33,657 nucleotides of DNA, taken from NCBI GenBank assembly GCA_020627965.1, contig JAHDFX010000048.1:1-33657 (forward strand). The letters run 5' to 3'. The stretch is from Saprospiraceae bacterium (GTDB lineage: Bacteria > Bacteroidota > Bacteroidia > Chitinophagales > Saprospiraceae). Shown here one piece after another: positions 8,254 to 18,178 of this stretch (the stretch's first letter is position 1; each line of letters opens with the position of its first letter). The position numbers and the translations under genes are program-made. The notes beneath the pieces are model-generated. The model did no database searches, had not been told where the DNA came from, and worked only from the letters and a program-made list of their open reading frames with translations.

Positions 8254-9663
8254 ATGAAAAATCAATTTTTTACGCAAAACACAAACTATTGTTGGCGTAC
8301 AAAATGGCGACATTACACTCAAATGTCTTTGCTGTTATGTATGTTAATAAGTTTTGTCGGTCAAACAAAAGCTCAGACATTGAGTGCTGTCGTGACTGAT
8401 CTTAGTTGTGATCCGGCACCTTGTCCAGTAGGAGATGGTGCAATCGATCTAACTATCACAGGAGGTGTAGAACCATACCTGGTCGATTGGGAATTCAATG
8501 GCCAGAATTTGACACCACCTTGTGAGAATAATGCAAATTTTACCAATTTAAGTGGAACCAATGCAGATTTCACCGCAGGGCCAGTTGCTGCTGCTGTTAA
8601 TGCAGAAGCTTACACACTTCAGGGAGCTACGCTTAGTGTAAGTGTACCCATTGTAAATGGAGGTGCAAGCATTGATGAAAATCAGATTAATGATAGTCAA
8701 CTTAATGGAACTGTTGCTGTCCGTACAGGCGTAGACCACCAAGGTTTGACGCCTGGCGCCAATGCTGCGAATGTAACCCGTGTATGGTCATTCAGTAGTC
8801 CGGTATGTGATCTGACAATGTTCTTAAATGATATTGATCGTAACGATGAAGTTATTGTTAACGGAAGTCTCAATGGAGGTGCACCAATCGCATTGACCCC
8901 AGCAGATTTTTTCTTTTCTAATCCTGCACCTTGTGCCGATTACACAGCTACGAATACCTGGACGGCAAATTCTACCTGTAATCCACCCGTTGGTAATATT
9001 AGTAATTCAGATCAAGGAGGAGTGTTTATTACTTTTCCGGGATGTATTGATCAAATTGAAATCATTTTTTATGATTTTACAAGTGATGCTCCTGATGGTA
9101 CGGAAGGTGGTTCTTATTCCGTCAATTTCCCGGATGATTGCCCGGAAGACTTAAGTTGCCTGGAAGATGGAGTTTATACTGTTGCTGTTACAGATGCTAC
9201 AGGTACAGTGGTTACTGCATCTTACACCATACAAGCTATTGTATGTGGCTCTTGTACCATTACTGCTGATATAGATGAAATTTTATGTGATGAAACAACA
9301 GGAGGAATTGACATCACTGTTTCTGATTGCTTAGCACCTTATGATTTTTATTGGGAAGATGAAAATGGCGATCCACTTCCGCTGCCTGATCCATGTACAC
9401 CTACAGATTGGGCAAATTTCCAGGCACTTGATGGACTTGGAGCTAATCCGGTAGGAGGACCTGATAATCTTATTGTTGAAAATGCTATTAATCATACGAA
9501 TTTCACGATTCAGGGTGCAACAATGACCGTCAATCAGGCAGTATTCGGTGGCGGTGGTACCATTGATGAAGAAATTATTAATGATTCGCAATGGTACCCT
9601 TGCGTACAGGAATTGACCACAACCAGATTGTTGGTGGATTTCCAAATGACGCTTACATGCTGA
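8254..9663 (+). CDS. Giant HYR adhesin, N-terminal fragment (frameshifted)
   Basis: A 469-residue fragment from the ATG at 8254; an in-frame ATG at 8200 would only extend an already long signal-peptide N-region. The signal ends at 'FVGQTKAQ'. A SprB-like repeat start follows ('GDGAIDLTITGGVEPYLVDW'), then a beta-rich insert with 'YTLQGATLSVSV', 'ASIDENQINDSQ', 'TMFLNDIDRNDEV' and 'GCIDQIEIIFYDF', and then the end of the SprB-like repeat ('LEDGVYTVAVTDATG'). A second copy of the whole arrangement begins at about 9255, but the frame is lost just after 'EEIINDSQ' near 9590 and stops at 9661-9663. Homology continues in the next frame, so this is the 5' part of the gene that runs to 17417. Either a real small deletion or a sequence error would explain it. 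Confidence 0.8.
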   Translation: MKNQFFTQNTNYCWRTKWRHYTQMSLLLCMLISFVGQTKAQTLSAVVTDLSCDPAPCPVGDGAIDLTITGGVEPYLVDWEFNGQNLTPPCENNANFTNLSGTNADFTAGPVAAAVNAEAYTLQGATLSVSVPIVNGGASIDENQINDSQLNGTVAVRTGVDHQGLTPGANAANVTRVWSFSSPVCDLTMFLNDIDRNDEVIVNGSLNGGAPIALTPADFFFSNPAPCADYTATNTWTANSTCNPPVGNISNSDQGGVFITFPGCIDQIEIIFYDFTSDAPDGTEGGSYSVNFPDDCPEDLSCLEDGVYTVAVTDATGTVVTASYTIQAIVCGSCTITADIDEILCDETTGGIDITVSDCLAPYDFYWEDENGDPLPLPDPCTPTDWANFQALDGLGANPVGGPDNLIVENAINHTNFTIQGATMTVNQAVFGGGGTIDEEIINDSQWYPCVQELTTTRLLVDFQMTLTC

Positions 9664-12600
9664 GAAATATTACATTCGATCGCCCTGTTTGTGGTCTGGA
9701 GATGTTGTTGAATGATATTGATAATAATGATGTGGCTATTGTAAATGTAAAATCAAATGGTGTAACTATACCGCTTACAGCAGCCGATGTTTTATCTACA
9801 GGGGCTAATATAACGACTGTAGGTACCAACCAATTTGAATCTACAGTAGATGCAGGACTTAATAATACAGATGTTGGAGGTGTTTATTTCCAATTCCAGA
9901 ATTGTATTGATGAAGTAGAAATTATCTTTTATGATGACCTGGCTGGACCAGGTGTAGCAGGTACAGAAGGAGGTTCTTATTCTATCAGTTTCCCACCGAT
10001 CTGTGGGTATCCTGAAGATCAACCTGAATTAGAAGAAGGATGTTATACCGTGTATGTTACAGATGCTTCAGGTGCAGAAACTTCTGCCGAATTTTGTCTG
10101 GAGCTAACAGATGTTGAAGACCCTGTTTTAGTTTGTCCTGCCGATATTACGGTCTCGGCCGACCCAGGTTCTTGTACAGCAGTTGTTAGCTGGACTCCGC
10201 CAGTTCCTACAGATGATTGCCCTGATGTAATGATTACTTCCAGTACGGCTAATCCCGGCGATGCATTTCCAGTAGGAACAACGACAGTAACTTACGTGGC
10301 AATGGATGCCGCAGGTAATTCAGTCACCTGTAACTTTGAAGTTATTGTTGAAGATACTGAAGACCCTGAAATATTCTGTCCGGGTGATATTACGGTTTCT
10401 ACAGATCCAGGTGCGTGTAGTGCAGTCGTTACATGGGTAACACCGCCACCAACTGTTACGGATAATTGCCCTAATCCTGCTATCACCAGTAGCACAAGCG
10501 ATCCGGGAGATACTTTCCCGATAGGTACCACACAGGTTACATATACAGCAACAGATGCCGCAGGAAATACAGCAACTTGTAACTTTAACGTAACAGTTGA
10601 AGATACAGAAGATCCTAGCCTGACTTGTCCTGCTGATATTACAGTTAATGCTGCAATGGGAACATGTGAAGCAGTAGTTAGCTGGACACCTCCAATACCA
10701 GATGATAACTGCCCGGGAGTAATTATTATGGGAAGTAACTCGCCAGGAGAGACTTTCACCGTAGGAACAAGCACAGTAACATATATTGCAGTTGATGCTG
10801 CTGGTAATTCCACAACTTGTAGCTTCGTTATTACAGTAAATGATGTAGAGGCTCCGCCACTTTCTTGTCCTGTTAGTATTGTGGCTAATAATGACCAGGG
10901 AGTTTGTGGAGCAGTTGTTAATTGGACTCCGCCAGTTCCTGTAGAGGGTAGTTGCCTGGGAGGAGGTATTACCTTAGTTAGTGATTTTGATCCAGGAGAT
11001 ACCTTCCCTGTGGGTACAACAACTGTAACTTATACTGCTACAGATGACTCTAATAATAGTGCAACTTGTAGCTTTAATGTAACGGTTGAAGATACAGAGC
11101 CTCCGGTTTGGAGTTGTATTAATGATATTGCTGTTTCTAATGACCTGGGAGCTTGTAGTGCAACGGTTAGTTGGGTGAATCCTACAGTTACAGATAATTG
11201 TGGAGTAACTTCTTTCAGTAGTAATTTTAATTCGGGAGATACTTTCCCGCTGGGAACTACAACGGTCACTTATACTGCTGTTGATGCAGCAGGTAATTCA
11301 ACTGAATGTAGCTTTAATATAATTGTAGAAGATACCGAAGATCCTGTATTAACTTGCCCGGCTGATATTGTGGTGTCTACAGCGTCAGGGCTATGTAATG
11401 CCACTGTTAGTTGGCCGCTGCCATCTATAGCAGATAATTGTAACGCTACTATCACAGGAAGTACTAGTACGCCAGGTACTATATTTCCTGTAGGAACAAC
11501 AACAGTGACCTATACTGCTGAGGATGATGCAGGTAATTTTGTAACCTGTAGTTTTACGGTAACTGTCGAAGATAACGAAGCGCCTGAATTGACCTGCCCA
11601 GCTGACATAGTATTGGAAACTCAGCCAGGTGAATGTAACTTAGTCGCTGAATGGACTGTTCCTACTGCTACTGATAATTGTGGGGTAGCTTCTTTCTCCA
11701 GTAATTATAGCACTGGTGATTCTTTTCCTATCGGAACAACAACAGTTACCTATATTGCAGTTGATGCTGCGGGTAATTCAATGACTTGTAGTTTCGATGT
11801 TATAGTGAACGAGTGTGTAGGAACTACAAGCACTTCTACCGTAACCTTATTGTCAGATCAGGATATTTTTATTGGTACTAATGATACAGAAAGTTTTGCT
11901 GATAATGGTACTCAGAATTATACTGATCCTGCAACACCTTCTAATGCGATCTTATCTAATATCACACTTGAATTATTCTTCAGAGTAGATGGTGCTTCAT
12001 GTGAAAGTGATATTGAAGTACAACTAACTGATCCGGCTGGTAATATTAATACCTTTACAAATGTATTTGGTACTTGTAATGGAACAGGATCATTGTATAA
12101 TGTTGTTTTAAGTGTTCCGAGTGGGGCTACAACAGGCAGTATTGCCGACTGGGTAGCTGAATTTCGTGATACTAATGACCAAAATGCGGGTGCAGCTGAA
12201 TATTCTGTAAGATTTGGACGCTTAATTTATGATGCAACTGTAAGTAGCTCATGTGCTGATCCTATTATTGTTAATTGCCCTGCGGATATTATTCAAACAG
12301 CAGATGCAGGTATGTGTAGTGCAGATATTAGTATTCCTGTGCCAGTATTTGGTACAGATTTTACGGATTGTACTAATGCAACAATTACTAATAATTATAC
12401 AGGCACATCGGATGCTTCAGGAACTTATCCTGTAGGTACAACTACCGTAACATGGACGGTGATAGATGCGCAAGGTAATACGACAACCTGTACACAGACA
12501 GTTATCGTTAGTGATGATGAGAACCCAGTGGTGACTTGTCCTGCTGATGTAACTGTAGAGACAACGCCAGGCATGTGTACTGCAACTGCTATGTGGATGT

Positions 12601-15600
12601 TACCTACGTTCTCTGATAATTGTGGAGCTTCCATTACTAGTAGTAGTCATAATCCAGGTGATGATTTCCCAATTGGTACAACAACTGTAACTTATACGGT
12701 TGAAGATGCTAATGGAAATATGATTTCTTGCAGCTTTAATATAATTGTTAATGAATGTACAAATGGAGGTGGTGTAACGGAAACAGAAACCATTACACTA
12801 ATCTCTGATCAGGATTTATTTGTTGGTAGTGCGGATGCTGAAAGCTTTGTTAGTAATGGTAATTATATGTTTGCCGATCCTGCTACACCTGCAAGTGCAG
12901 TCTTATCTAATATCACACTACAATTATTCTTCCGTGTAAACGGCGCTTCTTGTGAAAGTGATATTGAAATCCGCTTGACAGATCCTACCGGAAATGTAAA
13001 TGTATTTATGCCATTTACAACTTGTAATGGTTCTGGACCTTTATACAATACTATCCTGAATATACCTTCAGGTAATACAACAGGTAATATTGATAACTGG
13101 GTGGTAGAATTTAGGGATACTAATGACCAAAATGCCGGTGCAGCTGAATACTCAGTTCGTTTCGGACGTTTGATTTATGATGCTACAACGACCACAGGTG
13201 GTGGTGGATGTGCAGATCCTGTTATTGTGAACTGTCCTGCTGGCATCAGTATGTTGGCTACTTCAGGTATATGTGGAGCAGATGTTACAATTTCTGAACC
13301 AATGTTTGGAGTGGATTTTACGGATTGCTTCAATGCGACAATTACAAATGATTATACAGGAACTTCTGATGCATCAGGCTTTTACCCTGTCGGTACTACT
13401 ATGGTAACATGGACGGTGACAGATGAGCAGGGTAATACCGCTACTTGTACGCAAACAGTAAGTATCATAGATACACAAGAACCAACCTTGACTTGCCCAG
13501 CTGATGTAACTGTAACAACAACACCGGGTACTTGCGATGCAATAGCTTCATGGACATTACCTGTTGTTGGAGATAATTGTAATGCTACGATCACTTCCAA
13601 CTCCCACAACTCTGGCGATGTATTCCCAATTGGAACAACTACTGTAACTTACACAGCAACTGACGATTCAGGTAATACGGCTACTTGTACTTTTGATGTG
13701 ATTGTAGAAGAATGTGGTAGTGGTGGAGCTACGGTTAGCACCGAAACATTGATTAGCGATGCTGATATTAATGTGGGCAATACAGATACTGAGAGTTTTG
13801 CTGATAACGGTACTTATACATTTACTGATCCGGCAACACCAGCAAATGCAACATTGTCAAATATTACACTTGAATTGTTCTTCAGAGTGGATGGCGCTTC
13901 TTGTGAAAGTGATATAGAAGTACAATTGACAGATCCGGCTGGTAATGTGAATGTATTTACACCATTCGCTACTTGTACAGGCTCAGGACCACTATACAAC
14001 ATAGTGCTGAATGTACCTTCAGGAAGCACAACAGGTGCTATAGCTGATTGGGTAGCAGAATTTAGAGATACGAATGATCAAAATGCAGGAGGTAGAGAAT
14101 ATTCAGTACGCTTCGGTCGATTAATATATGATGTCTCTGTTCCTACAGCTGGCGGATGTGCCGATCCTGTTATTGTGAATTGCCCTGCTGATGTAAATAT
14201 TGATGCTGAACCAGGGTTATGTGGTGCTGAGGTGATTATACCAGTACCAGTATTTGGCGTAGATTTCACGGATTGTACAAGTGCAATTATTACCAATGAT
14301 TATACTGGTACAGCTGATGGTTCTGGTTTTTATCCTGTAGGTGCAACAACAGTAACCTGGACAGCAATCGATGCACAGGGTAATACAGTTACCTGTATGC
14401 AGATGATTACAATTACAGCTACACAAGATCCTACCATCGTTTGTGGAGGAGATAGAGAAGTAGCAATTGACGGTGGCGCTTGTGAAGCTGTGGTATTCTG
14501 GAATGAACCAACTGCTAGTGATAATTGCGATGTTACATTAACGAGTGATTTCAGTTCTGGCGATACTTTCCCAATAGGAACAACAACTGTAACCTATACA
14601 GTCACAGATGCTTCTGGCAATGCGGCTACTTGTAGCTTCGATGTTATCGTTACTGATGATGAAGCGCCTATGATGTTATGTCCTGCTGATATTAGTGTTT
14701 CTAATGATGCCGGATTATGCTCAGCAGTAGTAACTTGGCCAGCACCAATGACTAGCGATAATTGTCAGGGAACTACATTGACCAGTAGTCATAATTCAGG
14801 TGATGTGTTCCCTGTTGGAACTACTACAGTCAGCTACACAGCCACTGATGCTTCTGGAAATACTGTAACCTGTAGTTTTGATATAGAAGTAACTGACGAT
14901 GAAGCACCTACTGCAACTTGTCCTGCAGACGTTGTAGTACCTGTTGATATGGGAGCGTGTTATGCTGCGGTATCATGGCCACTACCTACTTTTGCAGATA
15001 ATTGTGGTGCAGCTGCTATCAAATTTAGCAGTCATGAGATCGGTGATGTTTTCTTGGTTGGGACTACCACCGTGAGTTACACGATAGTAGATGAGGCTGG
15101 AAATACAACTTCTTGTTCTTTTGATGTAACAGTAGAAGACAACATTGCACCGAAGGTAACTTGTCCTGCTGATATTGTAGTGGGTACAGATACTGGAATG
15201 TGTGAGACCATTGTTGATTGGTTAGAACCAACAGCTACTGATAATTGTGAAGCTACGATTACAAGCAGCTCTCATAATCCTGGTGATACATTCCCAGTAG
15301 GAACAACAACAGTAACTTATACCGTAACAGACGATGCAGGCAATACAGGTACTTGTAGCTTTGATGTAACAGTTGAAGATGACGAAGCACCTATGATAAC
15401 TTGTCCTGCTGATATTACAGTACCAAGTGTTGCCAGTTGTGGAACTAATGTAAATATGCCTGAACCTACGTTTTCCGACAATTGCCCTGGAGTAACCATA
15501 AGTAGTTCTGCTGGTTCTGGTGATTTCTTCCCTGTAGGTACAACAACAGTAACCTGGACAGCAGTAGATGCTGCCGGTAATACAGCTACTTGTTCATACA

Positions 15601-17417
15601 ATATTATTGTTGAGGATGTAGTACCGCCTTCAATAACTTGTCCTGCTGATATTACAGTAGATACAGATGCAGGGCAGTGTACTGCAACTGTAAACTGGAC
15701 TCCACCAGTGGCTACGGATGATTGTACGATCTCTATCCTGACGAGCACACATCAGCCAGGTAGCGTCTTCCCATTAGGAACGACTACAGTCACTTATTTG
15801 GCATTGGATGAATCAGGGAACCTGGCACAGTGTAGCTTCGATGTTACAGTAGAAGATAACGAAGCTCCTTCAGTGACTTGTCCTGGTGACCTCACCGTCA
15901 TTAACATACCTGGACTGTGTGGTGCCGATGTAGATTGGGTAGCACCAACAGCTATAGATAATTGTAATGCTTCTATTACAGGTAGCTCTCATAATCCAGG
16001 TGATTTCTTCCCTGTAGGAACAACAACTGTTTCTTATACAGTGACAGATGATGATGGAAATACAGCAATTTGTGAATTTGATATTACAGTGCTGGATAAT
16101 GAGGAGCCTGATTATAATTGTCCTGCGAATATTGTAGTATCAGCTGATCCGGCAACATGTGAAGCAATTGTCAACTGGACAGTACCAGTGCCATCAGATA
16201 ATTGTAATGCTATGATCGGAGGAAGCTCACACAATCCAGGCGACGTATTTCCGCTGGGTACGACAGAGGTGGAATACCTGGCTATTGATGATGCTGGTAA
16301 TTCTATGGCATGTACATTCCTGGTAACGGTTGAAGATACTACACCTCCTGTCATTCTGGATTGTCCTGAAGATATTACCATTGATGGTATTCCCGGTGAA
16401 TGTGAAGGTGTTGCTATCATACCTATAATGGATTCATTTACGGATTGTCAGGATGGGCTTGTCGTTTCAAATGATTTCAATGGAAGTTCCAATGCATCTG
16501 ATATTTATCCTGTTGGCACAACAAGTGTAATATGGACAGTTACAGATGCTAGTGGAAATACAGCAACTTGTGAGCAATCAATTACAGTATTACCTATTGA
16601 TTTGGTGGAAGATCAAGTGCTTGTTACTGATAAGGATGTATTTGTCGGTGCTTTAAATACAGAAAGCTTTGATGATAATGATAGTATTCTTATCGTTGAT
16701 CCGGGAATCCCGGCAAATGGTACTGTAGGTACTGTACTTCTTGATTTCTTCTTCCGCGTAGAAGGTAATTCTTGTGAGCGTGATGTAGAAATGGAGTTAA
16801 CTGATCCGGCGGGTAATATTACGATATTCTCTGCTCCGGTCAGTACTTGTACGCAGACAGACCAAATATTCCAGTTCTTATTACCAGCAGCGTCTGTACC
16901 AACAGCTGCATCTGGCGGGGGGACATGGAAATTACGCTTCCGTGATATACTAGATCAAAATGCAGATACTACTATCGATCCAATGACAGGACTTCCACTG
17001 TCTATAGAATATTCGGTAAGATTTGGACGTTTAACCTACGAAGTAACGGTTCCGCCTAATTGTGGACCAGGCTTCACCGGTGATGACAATGATTCTGTCG
17101 ATGAAATTGAAGTTGGCGGACCTGTACTTGAAGAAGAGGAATCATCTGAGCAGATTGAAAATAATATGGTATTGTATCCGGTACCAACTTACGACATTCT
17201 GAATATTGAATATACTTCAGATGCAGAAACTCGTGCTGATATGCAGGTTATCAATAGCCAGGGAAGCTTGATGATGACTCAGGAGATTTATCTGTATGAA
17301 GGATTGAATCGCATTGAATTGGATGCTACCGGCTTATTGGCAGGTACATATTACTTGAGAATTATGAGAGCTGATGGTGTAGTAACGGTGAAACCGTTCG
17401 TGAAAATTACGCCTTAA
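9591..17417 (+). CDS. Giant HYR-repeat T9SS adhesin, main part
   Basis: The 2608-codon continuation of the gene starting at 8254, with no signal peptide of its own. The ATG at 9591 is probably incidental: the homologous frame joins at 'RTGIDHN', matching 'RTGVDHQ' in the first copy. After the rest of the second insert domain come 21 HYR domains by my count (about residues 175-2337; each has 'CPADI', 'W..P...DNC', 'GDxFPVGTTTVTYTxxDxxGNxxxCSF'). They are interrupted by three jelly-roll modules resembling proprotein-convertase P domains ('SDQDIFIG', 'CESDIEVQLTDPAGN', 'EYSVRFGRLIYD'), and a fourth copy follows the last HYR. The final 85 or so residues are a type A T9SS sorting domain ('LYPVPTYDILNIEY', 'GLLAGTYYLRIMR'). 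The intact product would be a cell-surface adhesin of about 3,080 residues; adhesion is inferred from architecture. Confidence 0.85.
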   Translation: MVPLRTGIDHNQIVGGFPNDAYMLRNITFDRPVCGLEMLLNDIDNNDVAIVNVKSNGVTIPLTAADVLSTGANITTVGTNQFESTVDAGLNNTDVGGVYFQFQNCIDEVEIIFYDDLAGPGVAGTEGGSYSISFPPICGYPEDQPELEEGCYTVYVTDASGAETSAEFCLELTDVEDPVLVCPADITVSADPGSCTAVVSWTPPVPTDDCPDVMITSSTANPGDAFPVGTTTVTYVAMDAAGNSVTCNFEVIVEDTEDPEIFCPGDITVSTDPGACSAVVTWVTPPPTVTDNCPNPAITSSTSDPGDTFPIGTTQVTYTATDAAGNTATCNFNVTVEDTEDPSLTCPADITVNAAMGTCEAVVSWTPPIPDDNCPGVIIMGSNSPGETFTVGTSTVTYIAVDAAGNSTTCSFVITVNDVEAPPLSCPVSIVANNDQGVCGAVVNWTPPVPVEGSCLGGGITLVSDFDPGDTFPVGTTTVTYTATDDSNNSATCSFNVTVEDTEPPVWSCINDIAVSNDLGACSATVSWVNPTVTDNCGVTSFSSNFNSGDTFPLGTTTVTYTAVDAAGNSTECSFNIIVEDTEDPVLTCPADIVVSTASGLCNATVSWPLPSIADNCNATITGSTSTPGTIFPVGTTTVTYTAEDDAGNFVTCSFTVTVEDNEAPELTCPADIVLETQPGECNLVAEWTVPTATDNCGVASFSSNYSTGDSFPIGTTTVTYIAVDAAGNSMTCSFDVIVNECVGTTSTSTVTLLSDQDIFIGTNDTESFADNGTQNYTDPATPSNAILSNITLELFFRVDGASCESDIEVQLTDPAGNINTFTNVFGTCNGTGSLYNVVLSVPSGATTGSIADWVAEFRDTNDQNAGAAEYSVRFGRLIYDATVSSSCADPIIVNCPADIIQTADAGMCSADISIPVPVFGTDFTDCTNATITNNYTGTSDASGTYPVGTTTVTWTVIDAQGNTTTCTQTVIVSDDENPVVTCPADVTVETTPGMCTATAMWMLPTFSDNCGASITSSSHNPGDDFPIGTTTVTYTVEDANGNMISCSFNIIVNECTNGGGVTETETITLISDQDLFVGSADAESFVSNGNYMFADPATPASAVLSNITLQLFFRVNGASCESDIEIRLTDPTGNVNVFMPFTTCNGSGPLYNTILNIPSGNTTGNIDNWVVEFRDTNDQNAGAAEYSVRFGRLIYDATTTTGGGGCADPVIVNCPAGISMLATSGICGADVTISEPMFGVDFTDCFNATITNDYTGTSDASGFYPVGTTMVTWTVTDEQGNTATCTQTVSIIDTQEPTLTCPADVTVTTTPGTCDAIASWTLPVVGDNCNATITSNSHNSGDVFPIGTTTVTYTATDDSGNTATCTFDVIVEECGSGGATVSTETLISDADINVGNTDTESFADNGTYTFTDPATPANATLSNITLELFFRVDGASCESDIEVQLTDPAGNVNVFTPFATCTGSGPLYNIVLNVPSGSTTGAIADWVAEFRDTNDQNAGGREYSVRFGRLIYDVSVPTAGGCADPVIVNCPADVNIDAEPGLCGAEVIIPVPVFGVDFTDCTSAIITNDYTGTADGSGFYPVGATTVTWTAIDAQGNTVTCMQMITITATQDPTIVCGGDREVAIDGGACEAVVFWNEPTASDNCDVTLTSDFSSGDTFPIGTTTVTYTVTDASGNAATCSFDVIVTDDEAPMMLCPADISVSNDAGLCSAVVTWPAPMTSDNCQGTTLTSSHNSGDVFPVGTTTVSYTATDASGNTVTCSFDIEVTDDEAPTATCPADVVVPVDMGACYAAVSWPLPTFADNCGAAAIKFSSHEIGDVFLVGTTTVSYTIVDEAGNTTSCSFDVTVEDNIAPKVTCPADIVVGTDTGMCETIVDWLEPTATDNCEATITSSSHNPGDTFPVGTTTVTYTVTDDAGNTGTCSFDVTVEDDEAPMITCPADITVPSVASCGTNVNMPEPTFSDNCPGVTISSSAGSGDFFPVGTTTVTWTAVDAAGNTATCSYNIIVEDVVPPSITCPADITVDTDAGQCTATVNWTPPVATDDCTISILTSTHQPGSVFPLGTTTVTYLALDESGNLAQCSFDVTVEDNEAPSVTCPGDLTVINIPGLCGADVDWVAPTAIDNCNASITGSSHNPGDFFPVGTTTVSYTVTDDDGNTAICEFDITVLDNEEPDYNCPANIVVSADPATCEAIVNWTVPVPSDNCNAMIGGSSHNPGDVFPLGTTEVEYLAIDDAGNSMACTFLVTVEDTTPPVILDCPEDITIDGIPGECEGVAIIPIMDSFTDCQDGLVVSNDFNGSSNASDIYPVGTTSVIWTVTDASGNTATCEQSITVLPIDLVEDQVLVTDKDVFVGALNTESFDDNDSILIVDPGIPANGTVGTVLLDFFFRVEGNSCERDVEMELTDPAGNITIFSAPVSTCTQTDQIFQFLLPAASVPTAASGGGTWKLRFRDILDQNADTTIDPMTGLPLSIEYSVRFGRLTYEVTVPPNCGPGFTGDDNDSVDEIEVGGPVLEEEESSEQIENNMVLYPVPTYDILNIEYTSDAETRADMQVINSQGSLMMTQEIYLYEGLNRIELDATGLLAGTYYLRIMRADGVVTVKPFVKITP
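10113..16599 (+). repeat. Array of ~21 HYR domains
   Basis: Coding repeats of about 80-90 residues (roughly 240-260 bp) that keep two Cys pairs and the 'VGTTTVTYT' strand. Copies 1-7 are consecutive (10113 to about 11815), copies 8-13 occur in pairs between P-like modules, and copies 13-21 are again consecutive up to about 16599. Copies that directly follow a P-like module form a subtype with 'DPVIVNCPA', 'FTDC' and 'YPVGTTTVTWTV'. Sequence divergence between copies is moderate, so this is an old array with some recent duplication. Confidence 0.85.
11815..14650 (+). repeat. Three-copy ~0.95-kb super-repeat (P-like + 2 HYR)
   Basis: The block [P-like jelly roll, HYR subtype 'ADPVIVNC', ordinary HYR] occurs three times in a row, with the P-like modules starting near 11830, 12780 and 13735. 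The P-like modules share long near-identical stretches ('VDGASCESDIE' or 'VNGASCESDIE', 'FRDTNDQNAG'). The block therefore spread by tandem duplication of a unit of about 316 residues. Confidence 0.75.
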
Positions 17418-17441
17418 GCGATAAATTACATGTTATGAATG

Positions 17442-17478
17442 AGCCGGAAATCTGAAGAGATTTCCGGCTTTTTATTTT
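17442..17478 (+). terminator. Rho-independent terminator
   Basis: A perfect 12-bp stem (17442-17453 with 17458-17469), GAAG tetraloop, then a T-rich tract to 17478. It lies 24 bp after the stop of the giant HYR gene and overlaps the last codons of the convergent lipoprotein gene. Only the rightward side has a U-tract, so it serves the HYR gene. Confidence 0.9.
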
Positions 17479-18164
17479 GACAACCATTGGTTTAGCAAAA
17501 CTTGATTGCCCGATAAATTTCCTATAACATAGCTCTTCGACGCTTTAATAGCTAGAGATTCGTTGAGTATTTCTCGTTTTACACCTGATCTGCCGATGTA
17601 ATCAGAGTGGACAAAATAATTGTTTGTACCATCTTTGACAACAAAACCAACATGATAGTCCAGCCCTAGTATAAAAATTTCTTGTTCTGCCTGTCGGCTT
17701 AGATATTGTTCGAGTTTTTCGATTGAATTATATCGCTCTGCACGCCCATTGGTACATAGTTTTTCTACAATCACAGAAGCAGCTTGCTGTGCCAGTTTAT
17801 AACGTTGTAATTGTACGCCCATATCTCTCAGTGTTGTCGTAACAAAGTAACCACAGGCAATATCTCCCTTTCTGGGCGTATCTGTATGCCCATTAAAGTC
17901 CCAGGTAGTACCCATCCAATAATGAAAAATAGAATCATTCAGCATGTCAAAAAAATACTGCCGACCTGCTATAGGCTCCTGAGCATAATTGGCTTTTTGT
18001 TCTTTGATACGCTTCTGTAAATGTTTGTATTGTTTAATGTGTGCCAGCGTATCAAATTTGACTTTAAGGATAGGTAATGATGGCGCTAGGGGAGGAGTTT
18101 GGTCGGGACTGTTTTTACAGGACAAGAATACAGATAAAACGATTAAAAAATAGAACCTTTTCAT
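17472..18164 (-). CDS. Putative lipoprotein with NlpC/P60-like features
   Basis: 230 residues from the ATG at 18164; an ATG 7 codons upstream overlaps the preceding gene and is less likely. The N-terminus 'MKRFYFLIVLSVFLSC' ends in a lipobox, so it is probably membrane-anchored. Two features recall papain-like NlpC/P60 or amidase folds: 'KGDIACGYFVTTTLRDMG' (candidate nucleophile Cys before an amphipathic helix) and 'LDYHVGFVVKDGTNNYFVHSDY' (candidate His on a strand, then a further His). I cannot confirm the family. It starts 15 bp after the stop of the ornithine cyclodeaminase-family gene, so the two are probably one transcript. A role in cell-wall or peptide turnover is inference. Confidence 0.72.
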   Translation of the reverse strand: MKRFYFLIVLSVFLSCKNSPDQTPPLAPSLPILKVKFDTLAHIKQYKHLQKRIKEQKANYAQEPIAGRQYFFDMLNDSIFHYWMGTTWDFNGHTDTPRKGDIACGYFVTTTLRDMGVQLQRYKLAQQAASVIVEKLCTNGRAERYNSIEKLEQYLSRQAEQEIFILGLDYHVGFVVKDGTNNYFVHSDYIGRSGVKREILNESLAIKASKSYVIGNLSGNQVLLNQWLSK

Positions 18165-18178
18165 AGAGGTGTGATTAA

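Noticed and set aside
9570-9663. Programmed -1 ribosomal frameshift joining the two parts of the HYR gene
   Set aside because: The shift direction would fit, but no slippery heptamer or following strong stem was found between 9560 and 9663, and the alignment to the first copy suggests missing bases.
10292-15748. Several antisense open frames of 70-170 codons in the HYR region (for example 10292-10813 and 15317-15748)
   Set aside because: They mirror the repeat structure of the sense gene, lack plausible start regions and have biased Val/Ser/Thr composition expected from the complement of HYR codons.
10113-16599. CRISPR-like or tandem non-coding repeats
   Set aside because: The repeats are protein domains with diverged DNA, a maintained frame and no short identical repeats with unique spacers.
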